NCBI GenBank assembly: GCA_018266765.1
Contig: JAFDZU010000004.1
Coordinates: 6,209-61,158 of the forward strand
Direction of reading: 5' to 3'
Source of the DNA: Bacteroidota bacterium
GTDB taxonomy: Bacteria > Bacteroidota > Ignavibacteria > Kapaibacteriales > UBA961
DNA: 54,950 nt
Shown piece by piece: positions 47,863-54,950 of the stretch (positions within the stretch are counted from its first letter, which is position 1; each line of letters starts with the position of its first letter). The notes below the pieces were generated by a model. It was not told the DNA's origin. It was given only the letters and a program-made list of their open reading frames with translations, and did no database searches. The translations under genes were made by a program, and so were the position numbers.

Positions 47863-49185
47863 ATGAATGTATTAAAATTTGGCGGAACATCCGTTGCAAC
47901 GGCTTCTGCTATGGGACAAGTGAAGGATATTATCGAAAAAACCAACGGCTCAGTTGTTGTTTTATCTGCTTGCGGAGGCGTTACTAATCGTTTATTGGAG
48001 GCAGTTCGCCTTGCCGGAAATGGACAAGTAAGTGAATCAGCACACATTATTCAAGAAATAGAATTGCGGCATCTCGATTTGTGCCGTGATTTAATACTTG
48101 ATGGCGAATCACGGTGGGATGCAATCTCTAAAATTAAAACTGTTTGTGTAGAGTTGCGTGTTTTCTGCGAAGGTGTGGCCTTGCTCGGTGAATGTACTCC
48201 TCGCTCAATCGACACGGCAGGTTCGTTTGGTGAACGGCTTTCCACACTTATTTTTTGGCTGTATTGCCGTTCCGAAGGAATGAATACGATTCTCTTTGAT
48301 GCTCGTGAGATTATGCGAACCGACAGCAATTTTACTTCTGCTAAAATTAATTTCAATGAACTACAACGTCTTACTACCGAAAAACTAATACCATTACTCA
48401 CCGACAATACAACTGTTATAACCCAAGGATTTATCGGAGCGGACTCGCGAGGAATTACGACAACTCTCGGTCGTGGTGGCTCTGACCTCTCGGCGGCTTT
48501 GATTGGTGCGGCACTTTCGGCACATGAAATATTAATTTATACTGATGTTAGTGGCATTGCCTCGGCTGACCCTCGAATAATTCCATCTGCCAAACCTATT
48601 CCCGAAATGAGTTTTGCCGAAGCGCGAGAACTTTCGTTTTATGGTGCTAAGGTTTTGCATCCCGAAACTATACTGCCTGCTGTTGAGCGTGGCATTCCTG
48701 TTCGTGTGCTCAATACGTTTGCTCCCGATGAGGCAGGAACGGTTATCGTATCCGAAGCAACAAGGGAACATGGGATTTGCGCCGTAACACTTAAACGAAA
48801 TTGTGTATGTGTTACTTCTCATGGACTTACTTTCGCTGATGCCGTAGCTTTTTTGGGGAGAATTGCCAACTATACAAGTGAAGTATATTCGGCTGTTATT
48901 GGCGAAAGCAAATGTTTTGCTGTGATTGATACGCCCAAGGATACAACTGCACTTGAGAATTTAACGAATGGTGCGCCCAGTAATACTTCGATTCAAGAAG
49001 TTACTCTTCTGTGTGGTGTGGGGATTGGATTAAATGGTCATATTGCCACCAAATTCTCTGAATCTGTTAGTAATTTTTCGCCGTTTGCTATTCTATATGG
49101 TGCTTCTGACGTTGGAATTATCGCTCTACTTCCACCACAATCTGCCGACGATGCTCTGCGTGCTGTTCACCAGATTATCGAATGA
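47863..49185 (+). CDS. lysC: Aspartate kinase
   Basis: First enzyme of the aspartate pathway to Lys, Met and Thr; 440 aa. The N-terminal amino-acid kinase domain has VLKFGGTSVATA, TQGFIGADSRGITTTLGRGG and SDLSAALIGAAL; the C-terminal part (about 300-440) corresponds to two ACT domains, which usually bind lysine or threonine as feedback inhibitors. There is no fused homoserine dehydrogenase or decarboxylase. The gene is 17 bases downstream of nadE. No terminator was recognised after it. Confidence 0.96.
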   Translation: MNVLKFGGTSVATASAMGQVKDIIEKTNGSVVVLSACGGVTNRLLEAVRLAGNGQVSESAHIIQEIELRHLDLCRDLILDGESRWDAISKIKTVCVELRVFCEGVALLGECTPRSIDTAGSFGERLSTLIFWLYCRSEGMNTILFDAREIMRTDSNFTSAKINFNELQRLTTEKLIPLLTDNTTVITQGFIGADSRGITTTLGRGGSDLSAALIGAALSAHEILIYTDVSGIASADPRIIPSAKPIPEMSFAEARELSFYGAKVLHPETILPAVERGIPVRVLNTFAPDEAGTVIVSEATREHGICAVTLKRNCVCVTSHGLTFADAVAFLGRIANYTSEVYSAVIGESKCFAVIDTPKDTTALENLTNGAPSNTSIQEVTLLCGVGIGLNGHIATKFSESVSNFSPFAILYGASDVGIIALLPPQSADDALRAVHQIIE

Positions 49186-49304
49186 GTGTACTTTATTTCC
49201 AGACATCTATCCAAATCTGCCTTTCAGGTTTAATCCTCTTCAATTATTGCCAACTGTGAAGCTATAAAGAATATCCGTTGTAACTACCGACAAAACAGAA
49301 ATAC

Positions 49305-49340
49305 GTATCAAACAAAAAATTCATTGGTTTATATTTACGG
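49305..49340 (+). repeat. Diverged 36-bp direct repeat, copy 1
   Basis: Begins GTATCAAACAAAAAATTCAT and ends with ACGG; it matches copy 2 at 49660-49695 in 30 of 36 positions by hand alignment without gaps. The copies are 355 bases apart on the same strand. Confidence 0.65.
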
Positions 49341-49487
49341 TTGTTGAGATAATCCACCTGACCGAAAATTATCTGTAAAATTGGACTTAATGATATAAAA
49401 TCTTAGTTAAAAACTTAGTATTGTTGTTTTGAGACAGTAAAAATCTAATAATTTATAGCGTCGAACGAGAATTTTACTGTATCCGTT

Positions 49488-49547
49488 CGAGCGGAAGGTG
49501 CAATTCATCGAGCGGAAGGTGCAATTCATCGAGCGGAAGGTGCAATT
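49488..49547 (+). repeat. Tandem 21-bp repeat, three units
   Basis: Unit CGAGCGGAAGGTGCAATTCA plus T; units 1 and 2 (49488-49508, 49509-49529) are identical, and unit 3 (49530-49547) matches over 18 bases before running into a T-rich tract. Its G+C content is well above that of its surroundings. Absence of any divergence between copies suggests a recent expansion. Confidence 0.92.
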
Positions 49548-49659
49548 TTTTTAGATTTTCAAGTCAAGTTAGTTTTTAAAACTGACTTTCAATTTCTTAC
49601 CATATTTAAGGGTATGAAGTAGGTTGGCTGTAGCAACCAACCTGACTATCAATGCCAAT

Positions 49660-49695
49660 GTATCAAGCAAACATTTCAATGGTGTATATTAACGG
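49660..49695 (+). repeat. Diverged 36-bp direct repeat, copy 2
   Basis: Begins GTATCAAGCAAACATTTCAA; partner of the copy at 49305-49340 with six mismatches. It is followed by CAGTTGTAACAACCGACAGA, which resembles the sequence lying before copy 1. Confidence 0.65.
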
Positions 49696-49779
49696 TCAGT
49701 TGTAACAACCGACAGAACGACATAACAACTATTTTGTGTTCTACTTAGTGTAGGTAAGATACAACTATTAACACCTAAA

Positions 49780-49817
49780 AAAACTCCTCCAAGAAATTTA
49801 ATTCCTAGAGGAGTTTT
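49780..49817 (-). terminator. Terminator of the tail-collar/giant-protein operon
   Basis: Stem AAAACTCCTC (49780-49789) and GAGGAGTTTT (49808-49817) with an 18-base loop that can pair partly. Read on the minus strand, seven or eight T follow the GAGGAG arm. It lies 28 bases after the stop codon of the collar-domain gene. Confidence 0.85.
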
Positions 49818-49845
49818 GTAATAAATAAAAAGTTAATGGATATTA

Positions 49846-50850
49846 TTAGTATCGCACTTTAATAAGATAATTTACAGCCGCATTTACAGGACGGGTTTCA
49901 GTCGCATTAGCATTAGCTGAGTTCGAAGTAGATGTTGTATTATTATTAACATTAGTAATAGAATGAGAGTGGGTATCGCCTGATACTGAAACACTAGTAA
50001 CAACTGTAGGTCCACCTGAGCCGGATGTCGCTGCAGATGTACCTGTAGTTCCAACACTCAATGAAACATTTCCAGAAGCATTGTTAGTAGCACTGGCTGC
50101 ATAAACCCCAGTATGAGTGTGGTTTTGAAACGCATCGTCTTGAACATTCCCTACTGCTCTATCTGCATCGGGATCATATTGGGTACCTCCTGCAGGGTCA
50201 ATGCCTCTCAAGAAGAGTCCACGCAAATCAGGAAGATTCGCTGAACCAATTATACTTTGTAATGTAGTCTTCTCATCAGGGAACAGTACATCAGCAGATA
50301 TGGAAGCAATTGATGTCCCGTCACATAAAAACCACCCGCCTAAATTCAATGCTGCTACACTGGCAGCAGTACCATAATAGGGTATAATAGTTCCGATAGG
50401 AGGATTTGTATTTGCTGAACTTGTATAGAATTCTTTACTTTCAAATGCAGTTCCAGAGCCATCAAGGAAAACTTTGGCAGTCAAGGACTTTCTTGTTTTC
50501 GATATGCCTGTCATAATATAGGATATTTCGCCCGTTGTTGCATTATAATTGACAGCCGCCGCTGAAAGAGGCCCGTATGAATAAACAACAGTTCCTAAAT
50601 TATCAGTATAATAAACTTTAAAATCAACACTTGTCGGAGCCGGAATAATTTCGATTGCTGTATAATTAACTGCTGCCCCGGGTGTAGAATTTCCATTACA
50701 ATCTACTGATGCAACAGGAGTAATTGATTTACTGACTTCGTGTACTAACGTTGTTTTAAATTCAAAATTTTCTGCTAATACATTAAGAGTGAAAGCATTA
50801 CTAATTATTGAAAGTAAAAGTATAGAACTAAATTTTATAATCGTTTTCAT
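49846..50850 (-). CDS. Secreted protein with phage tail-collar domain
   Basis: Exported protein of 334 aa. I use the ATG at 50848-50850, which gives a signal peptide (KTIIKFSSILLLSIISNAFT, cut near VLAENF); the upstream ATG at 50919 would overlap the preceding gene. A beta-rich N-terminal region is followed by a tail-collar domain from about residue 165: GWFLCDGTSI, then NLPDLRGLFLRGIDPAG and NHTHTG. A long Ser/Thr/Gly/Asn-rich loop intervenes before the closing ETRPVNAAVNYLIKVRY. Such domains form receptor-binding trimers in phage fibres but also occur in secreted bacterial proteins, as the signal peptide indicates here. It follows the giant repeat protein by 40 bases. Confidence 0.86.
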   Translation of the reverse strand: MKTIIKFSSILLLSIISNAFTLNVLAENFEFKTTLVHEVSKSITPVASVDCNGNSTPGAAVNYTAIEIIPAPTSVDFKVYYTDNLGTVVYSYGPLSAAAVNYNATTGEISYIMTGISKTRKSLTAKVFLDGSGTAFESKEFYTSSANTNPPIGTIIPYYGTAASVAALNLGGWFLCDGTSIASISADVLFPDEKTTLQSIIGSANLPDLRGLFLRGIDPAGGTQYDPDADRAVGNVQDDAFQNHTHTGVYAASATNNASGNVSLSVGTTGTSAATSGSGGPTVVTSVSVSGDTHSHSITNVNNNTTSTSNSANANATETRPVNAAVNYLIKVRY

Positions 50851-50890
50851 AATATTTCCAAGGGTTTGTAAGACAATGAGTAAGGATAAA

Positions 50891-53800
50891 TTAGTTTTTT
50901 GCAGATTTTGACAAACCATTTTTAATCAGTTGGTCAATAGCTGTTTTATTTAATTGATTTTGAATCTTCTTCATTGCAATTTCTTTATATCCGGGTTCTG
51001 AAATCATTTTTCCGAAGAAAGGATGTAGCGCAATGTCTTCACCGGATTCAATAGTTTGTTTCTCAGCAATTTCAAGAGCTTCTTTCATCATATCATCCGT
51101 AAAAAATGCACTTGGAACATTCACCTGTTTGTCATTCTTGCCATTGCTTACAGATGTTATAGTTGTTGATCGGGCAATTGAATGCTGTTGCTGTTGTGGC
51201 ACTGCACTACCTAATACTTCATCCAAGTAATCTTTTGCAGGAGCTTTAGATTGAGTAGGTATAGTAACCGAACGTCTGTATCCCGGAACCAACATAGCAA
51301 GAGTAGAATTTATTTGCTCTAATTTCTCATCTGTTTTGGAAACTGCAAGTTGCAATAATTTAATTTGTTCGGCTTGTTTTTCAACTACCGCATTAAGAGC
51401 ATTGGCATTAAGTCCAACAGCTACTTTGATGATATTCAAATCTTCATTATTTCCTACTGACCAAGCAATTCCAACGATTTTTTTGTAATCTTCTATTGTC
51501 ATTTTACTTGGTTCTACTGCAATTCCTAAACCATTGTTACCACCACTTGGTAGGATATAATCTCCAAGTCTTGCTTTTCCGAGAATTCGCACAGGAACTT
51601 GTCCCATAAACGCAACTTTTTCATACGATTTAGCATTACCAGTTTCCGGAGTATTACCTAATACTATTGGTTTTAGCGAAACAACCATAAGTTGCTCGGC
51701 ATTCGTTGTAGTTTTGCTGATTTTACCACCATGAATACCGACGATATCAGCAGTATTGAATTTTTCTGTTGCACTTGCTTTGGGCAACCACTCTGCATAG
51801 TCAGCTGAGCCGGATTCATACGTAACACCGATATTATTAACAACCATAGTATCATAATCGCATTTGAGTTTTTGAGCGTTATTTTTTGTTTTTATAGCAT
51901 CATCCATGTCAAGTCCTGCCGAAACGATATTAGCTGCATATTTTACAGCATTAGCTATTTTTAGAACAACGTCAGCCGCACCGGTTACTGCAATCGCAGT
52001 ACATCCACCAAGCGTTCCTGCGGCACATGTAACACGGGCTGCCGCATCTCCGGTCGAATTAATTATTTCTGCAGCCCCAATTATACCATCGGCAATTGTT
52101 AGCGAAAGCGCAAAGGCAGCAGATTGAACTCCGTATTCAGCATTACCAATTGCATAATCAAGTTCACGAACAAAATGAAGATGCTCGCTGTCACTGCCGA
52201 GTTCCGCTACAGTTTGACCTTCGATACGACCCACTGTTGCACCCGAACCATTGACAAAACGGACAAAATCATTTGTTGTATTCGGTGTTGCCTTACTTAA
52301 TTTAATAGCGATACCATTATAGTTATTTGAAGTATTGGTATTAATGAACGTTGCCGTAAAGAAATCATTTGCCGCAGTTCCTGTACCTTCAAATCTAAAT
52401 CCTGAAGAATACTTAGCTGAGAATTCATTTGCGATAGCAGTAGCCGCATTTCCAAGAGCAAAACCGTTAGAAGCGGAAGTATTGCCTGTTCCTAATGCAA
52501 ACGATAGTCCACCCGATACGTTATTACTTGTACCTCCGAGTATTCCATTTTGATCACCGGAAGCTATTATATTACTCGAACCACCGAGAATACTATTCTG
52601 ATTACCGGCTGTAATTGTATTACTTGATCCACCCACAATTGCATTGTGATTTCCTGCTGTAATTGTATTGGTTTGTCCACCACCGATAACGCTATGCGTT
52701 CCTGCAGTAATCGTATTTGATTGTCCACCACCCATGAAATCGTGAGTTCCGGCAGTATGAGTATTGGATTGCCCGCCGACGATAACGCTGTGTGTGCCGG
52801 CGGTGTGGGTGTTTATTTGACCACCACCGATAAAGTTATGGGTGCCACCGTTGATGTTGTTGTTTTGGCCGCCGGTAATCGCTCCGAAATGCCCGCCGTC
52901 GGCTATGTTGTTGTCACTGCCCCCGGCAACTGTAGCATTTGTTGCGCCGGTTGCTGTGCCTATGTCATTCAGCGTTCCGCCGCCGATAAAGGAGTTTGCT
53001 CCGCCGTCAGCTATATTATTGTTAAACCCACCACCAATAGTGGCAAAGTTTGCCGCTCCGATGTCGTTAGACTGTCCGTTGAAAATGCCGGCAGAACTTC
53101 CGGTGGTAATGTTGTTGTCGCTTCCGCCGCCGATAGTGGCAAAGTTTGCCGCTCCGATGTCGTTAGACTGTCCGCTGAATATGCCGGTACCACTACCGGT
53201 AGTGATGTTGTTGTCATTCCCACCGCCTATGGTAGCCAAACTTGCCGCACCAATGTCGTTTAGATGTCCGCCGAGGATTGAAGACCCATTGCCGCCGTCG
53301 GCTATATTGTTGTCATTCCCGCCGCCGATGGTGGCGGTTGATGCGCCGGTGGTCGTGCCGATATCGTTCAACGTTCCGCCGCCGATGAAGGAGTTGTTGC
53401 CGCCGGTGGCGATGTTGTTGTTGTTCCCGCCACTGACGGTTGCATACGTTGTTGTGCCGATATCATTATTGATACCGCCACCGATGGTTGAATTCGTTGC
53501 TGTGCCCGCAATGTTGTTGGTTGTTCCACCACCAATCGTGGCACCCGTAGAACTTGCACCGATATTGTTATCATTTCCACCACCGATAAACGCATCAGTT
53601 GATGCAGCAATGTCATTGCTTCGTCCTCCAAAAATGGATGAGTAATTTCCGTTAGTTGCTACGTTGTTATCATTTCCGCCACCAACAGTTGCATACGTTG
53701 TTGTGCCGATATCATTATAAATACCACCACTAATAGTAGAATTAAATGCTCCATTTGAGATAGTGTTTGTTATTCCACCACCAATTGTTGCACCCGCAGA

Positions 53801-54949
53801 ACTTCCGCCGATACTGTTATCCCAACCGCCACCGATGAATGCATCATTTGATGGACCGATGTCGTTAGAACGACCACCAAATATAGAAGAGTACCATCCG
53901 CCTGGGGCTATGGTATTACTATATCCACCACCAATTGAGGAATAATCTCCACCAGAGTATATGTGGTTATCCGAGCCACCGCTTATTGTAGCATACGGTG
54001 CAGAGCCGATGTCATTACTGTTTCCACCACTTATTGTTGAGGAAAATGCACTTGCATTAATTGTATTGCTATGACCGCCACCAATCGTTGAAGCACGAGC
54101 TAACGTGTTGATTGTATTATTCAATCCACCACCTATGGTTGAACCGTCTGCATCATCTATGATTGTATTTTTTGAACCACCACCTATCGTTGAACTGTCG
54201 GTATTATTGATTGTGTTTTGCTCGCCACCACCGATAACACCATAGAGTGATGTTGTCGTAATTGTATTACCACGACCGCCACCGATTACACTTGCTACTG
54301 CTGAAGTTGTAATTGTATTATCGTGTCCGCCACCGATGGTTGAACCGTCCGATTCATTTAAGATTCTGTTGAATGCGCCGCCGCCGATTGTTGCGCTGTC
54401 CGTGTTCGTGACTGTATTTGTCCAACCACCACCAATTGTCCCTACTAAGGAATTCGTTTCGATTTTGTTATCTGAACCGCCACCAATCGTCGATGCGTCT
54501 GATTCATTGATAATGGTGTTATTCGTACCACCGCCGATTGTCGAACTGTCCGTATTATTTAATACATTCAGACGACCACCGCCGATGGTGCCTACGGTTG
54601 AAGTCGTTGTTACCAAATTATCTGCACCACCACCTATCGTCGAAGCATCAGACTCATTTAAGATTCTGTTGAATGCTCCGCCGCCTATCGTTGCACTGTC
54701 CGTATTCGTTACTATGTTTGTCCAACCACCACCAATTGTCCCTACTAAGGAATTCGTTTCGATTTTGTTATCCGAACCGCCACCGATCGTTGAACCGTCT
54801 GCATCTGTGATAATGGTATTATTTGTTCCGCCACCTATCGTTGAACTGTCCGTATTATTTAATACATTCCGACGACCACCGCCGCTGGTTCCCACAGTCG
54901 CTGTCGTTGTTACCAAATTATCTGCACCGCCACCTATCGTTGAACCGTC
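50891..54949 (-). CDS. Giant repeat surface protein, 5' end cut by window
   Basis: At least 1,352 aa; the frame stays open past the window edge, and the TTG at 54916 is internal. From the N-terminal side: about 49 repeats of the form [IV]xGGxxN, spaced mostly 16-20 residues (about the first 815 residues), probably a stacked beta-structure; a short YadA-head-like stretch (FALGTGNTSASNGFALGNAA); a hydrophobic Ala-rich region; a tail-fibre-like module with ESGSADYAEWLPKA and KVAFMGQVPVRILGKARLGD; a predicted coiled coil (VVEKQAEQIKLLQLAVSKTD); and a polar tail. No membrane anchor or T9SS domain is seen in the visible part. It resembles a trimeric fibre; the export route lies outside the window. 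Confidence 0.85.
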   Translation of the reverse strand, partial: DGSTIGGGADNLVTTTATVGTSGGGRRNVLNNTDSSTIGGGTNNTIITDADGSTIGGGSDNKIETNSLVGTIGGGWTNIVTNTDSATIGGGAFNRILNESDASTIGGGADNLVTTTSTVGTIGGGRLNVLNNTDSSTIGGGTNNTIINESDASTIGGGSDNKIETNSLVGTIGGGWTNTVTNTDSATIGGGAFNRILNESDGSTIGGGHDNTITTSAVASVIGGGRGNTITTTSLYGVIGGGEQNTINNTDSSTIGGGSKNTIIDDADGSTIGGGLNNTINTLARASTIGGGHSNTINASAFSSTISGGNSNDIGSAPYATISGGSDNHIYSGGDYSSIGGGYSNTIAPGGWYSSIFGGRSNDIGPSNDAFIGGGWDNSIGGSSAGATIGGGITNTISNGAFNSTISGGIYNDIGTTTYATVGGGNDNNVATNGNYSSIFGGRSNDIAASTDAFIGGGNDNNIGASSTGATIGGGTTNNIAGTATNSTIGGGINNDIGTTTYATVSGGNNNNIATGGNNSFIGGGTLNDIGTTTGASTATIGGGNDNNIADGGNGSSILGGHLNDIGAASLATIGGGNDNNITTGSGTGIFSGQSNDIGAANFATIGGGSDNNITTGSSAGIFNGQSNDIGAANFATIGGGFNNNIADGGANSFIGGGTLNDIGTATGATNATVAGGSDNNIADGGHFGAITGGQNNNINGGTHNFIGGGQINTHTAGTHSVIVGGQSNTHTAGTHDFMGGGQSNTITAGTHSVIGGGQTNTITAGNHNAIVGGSSNTITAGNQNSILGGSSNIIASGDQNGILGGTSNNVSGGLSFALGTGNTSASNGFALGNAATAIANEFSAKYSSGFRFEGTGTAANDFFTATFINTNTSNNYNGIAIKLSKATPNTTNDFVRFVNGSGATVGRIEGQTVAELGSDSEHLHFVRELDYAIGNAEYGVQSAAFALSLTIADGIIGAAEIINSTGDAAARVTCAAGTLGGCTAIAVTGAADVVLKIANAVKYAANIVSAGLDMDDAIKTKNNAQKLKCDYDTMVVNNIGVTYESGSADYAEWLPKASATEKFNTADIVGIHGGKISKTTTNAEQLMVVSLKPIVLGNTPETGNAKSYEKVAFMGQVPVRILGKARLGDYILPSGGNNGLGIAVEPSKMTIEDYKKIVGIAWSVGNNEDLNIIKVAVGLNANALNAVVEKQAEQIKLLQLAVSKTDEKLEQINSTLAMLVPGYRRSVTIPTQSKAPAKDYLDEVLGSAVPQQQQHSIARSTTITSVSNGKNDKQVNVPSAFFTDDMMKEALEIAEKQTIESGEDIALHPFFGKMISEPGYKEIAMKKIQNQLNKTAIDQLIKNGLSKSAKN
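53041..53232. repeat. 96-bp tandem coding repeat
   Basis: TGGCAAAGTTTGCCGCTCCG and the following 20 or so bases occur at 53041 and again at 53137, an exact 96-base offset (32 residues). The two units read IFNGQSNDIGAANFATIGGG and IFSGQSNDIGAANFATIGGG in protein. Confidence 0.85.
54361..54660. repeat. 300-bp tandem coding repeat, copy 1
   Basis: Matches 54661-54950 at a fixed offset of 300 bases with no gap. Most positions agree, and 54417-54472 is identical to 54717-54772 over 56 bases. The unit encodes 100 residues and thus contains about six GGG motifs. Confidence 0.92.
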
Positions 54950-54950
54950 C
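54661..54950. repeat. 300-bp tandem coding repeat, copy 2 (cut by window)
   Basis: Second copy of the 300-base unit, of which 290 bases are visible. Substitutions are scattered and keep the reading frame. More copies may follow beyond the window. Confidence 0.9.

Larger units (their letters stand above)
49186..49845. other. Intergenic region rich in small repeats
   Basis: 660 non-coding bases between the convergent lysC and tail-collar genes. It contains a tandem 21-bp repeat (49488-49547), two diverged copies of a 36-bp sequence, short palindromes such as AGGTTGG/CCAACCT at 49621-49643, and the terminator of the minus-strand operon. Several stretches resemble GTTGTAxCxACCGACAxAAC (near 49276 and 49699), so the region may be built from decayed copies of a repeat element. 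I see no gene. Confidence 0.65.

Noticed and set aside
48532-48822. 96-codon minus-strand frame inside lysC
   Set aside because: Antisense shadow of the aspartate kinase gene; no start signal and no recognisable family.
49488-49547. CRISPR array
   Set aside because: The 21-bp units are directly adjacent with no spacers between them and no cas genes are near.
52721-53645. Long plus-strand open frames (180 and 267 codons) opposite the giant protein
   Set aside because: They are mirror images of the GGxxN repeats (Pro/Leu- and Val-rich translations), without ribosome-binding sites, and vanish where the repeat array changes.
49846-54950. Prophage remnant
   Set aside because: Only two fibre-like genes are present, one with a Sec signal peptide; no integrase, capsid, portal, terminase or lysis gene and no attachment site is seen.

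Overview
The window is low in G+C and looks like a chromosomal segment from the Bacteroidota/Chlorobiota side of the FCB group, possibly an Ignavibacteria- or Kapabacteria-like lineage. Support comes from a secreted protein with a type IX secretion C-terminal domain, a Wzi-like capsule protein, a Big_5-type lipoprotein, a zinc-free L36, an OlsF-like acyltransferase, and two promoters of the Bacteroidetes type (TTTG, 19-20 nt, TATTTTTG). Several ribosomal genes nevertheless have clear Shine-Dalgarno sequences, which argues against a classical Bacteroidia. The phylum is an inference and the species cannot be named.

Layout. At 3-1809 (+) lie a histidine kinase, cut by the window edge, and its OmpR-type response regulator, closed by a terminator. 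A heparinase II/III-family gene (-) follows at 2019-4235, then an intergenic region with a REP-like palindrome. At 4603-5907 (+) are 5-formyltetrahydrofolate cyclo-ligase and queC; at 5924-7374 (-) a small membrane protein and pdxA. The stretch 7467-28826 (-) is one long translation locus read from right to left: a mitochondrial-EF-G1-like fusA copy, then rpsL, rpsG, fusA, tuf, the S10 and spc gene sets, secY, map, infA, rpmJ, rpsM, rpsK, rpoA and rplQ. rpsD, normally between rpsK and rpoA, is absent. The locus ends in a strong terminator at 7395-7424.

From 39146 down to 29033 (-) is a surface-polysaccharide locus: dTDP-glucose 4,6-dehydratase, a UDP-sugar dehydrogenase, WecB-type epimerase, a Wza-like SLBB export protein, a Wzi-like outer-membrane protein, a GT2 glycosyltransferase, a polyprenyl-phosphate sugar transferase and a Dpm1-like synthase. 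The set makes activated sugars, loads the first one on a lipid carrier and exports or anchors polymer; no flippase, polymerase or tyrosine kinase is present. From 39217 to 49185 are single genes: a Big_5 lipoprotein, a T9SS cargo protein, a DODA-type dioxygenase, an OlsF-like acyltransferase, and the nadE-lysC pair.

The right end (49846-54950, -) is the most unusual part. A giant protein, open at the window edge, has about 49 repeats of the form [IV]xGGxxN, a short YadA-head-like stretch, a tail-fibre-like C-terminal module and a coiled coil. It is followed by a secreted protein with a phage tail-collar domain. The 660-base region beyond these genes carries three tandem 21-bp units and a pair of diverged 36-bp repeats. 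No rRNA, tRNA, CRISPR array, IS element or integrase was seen.
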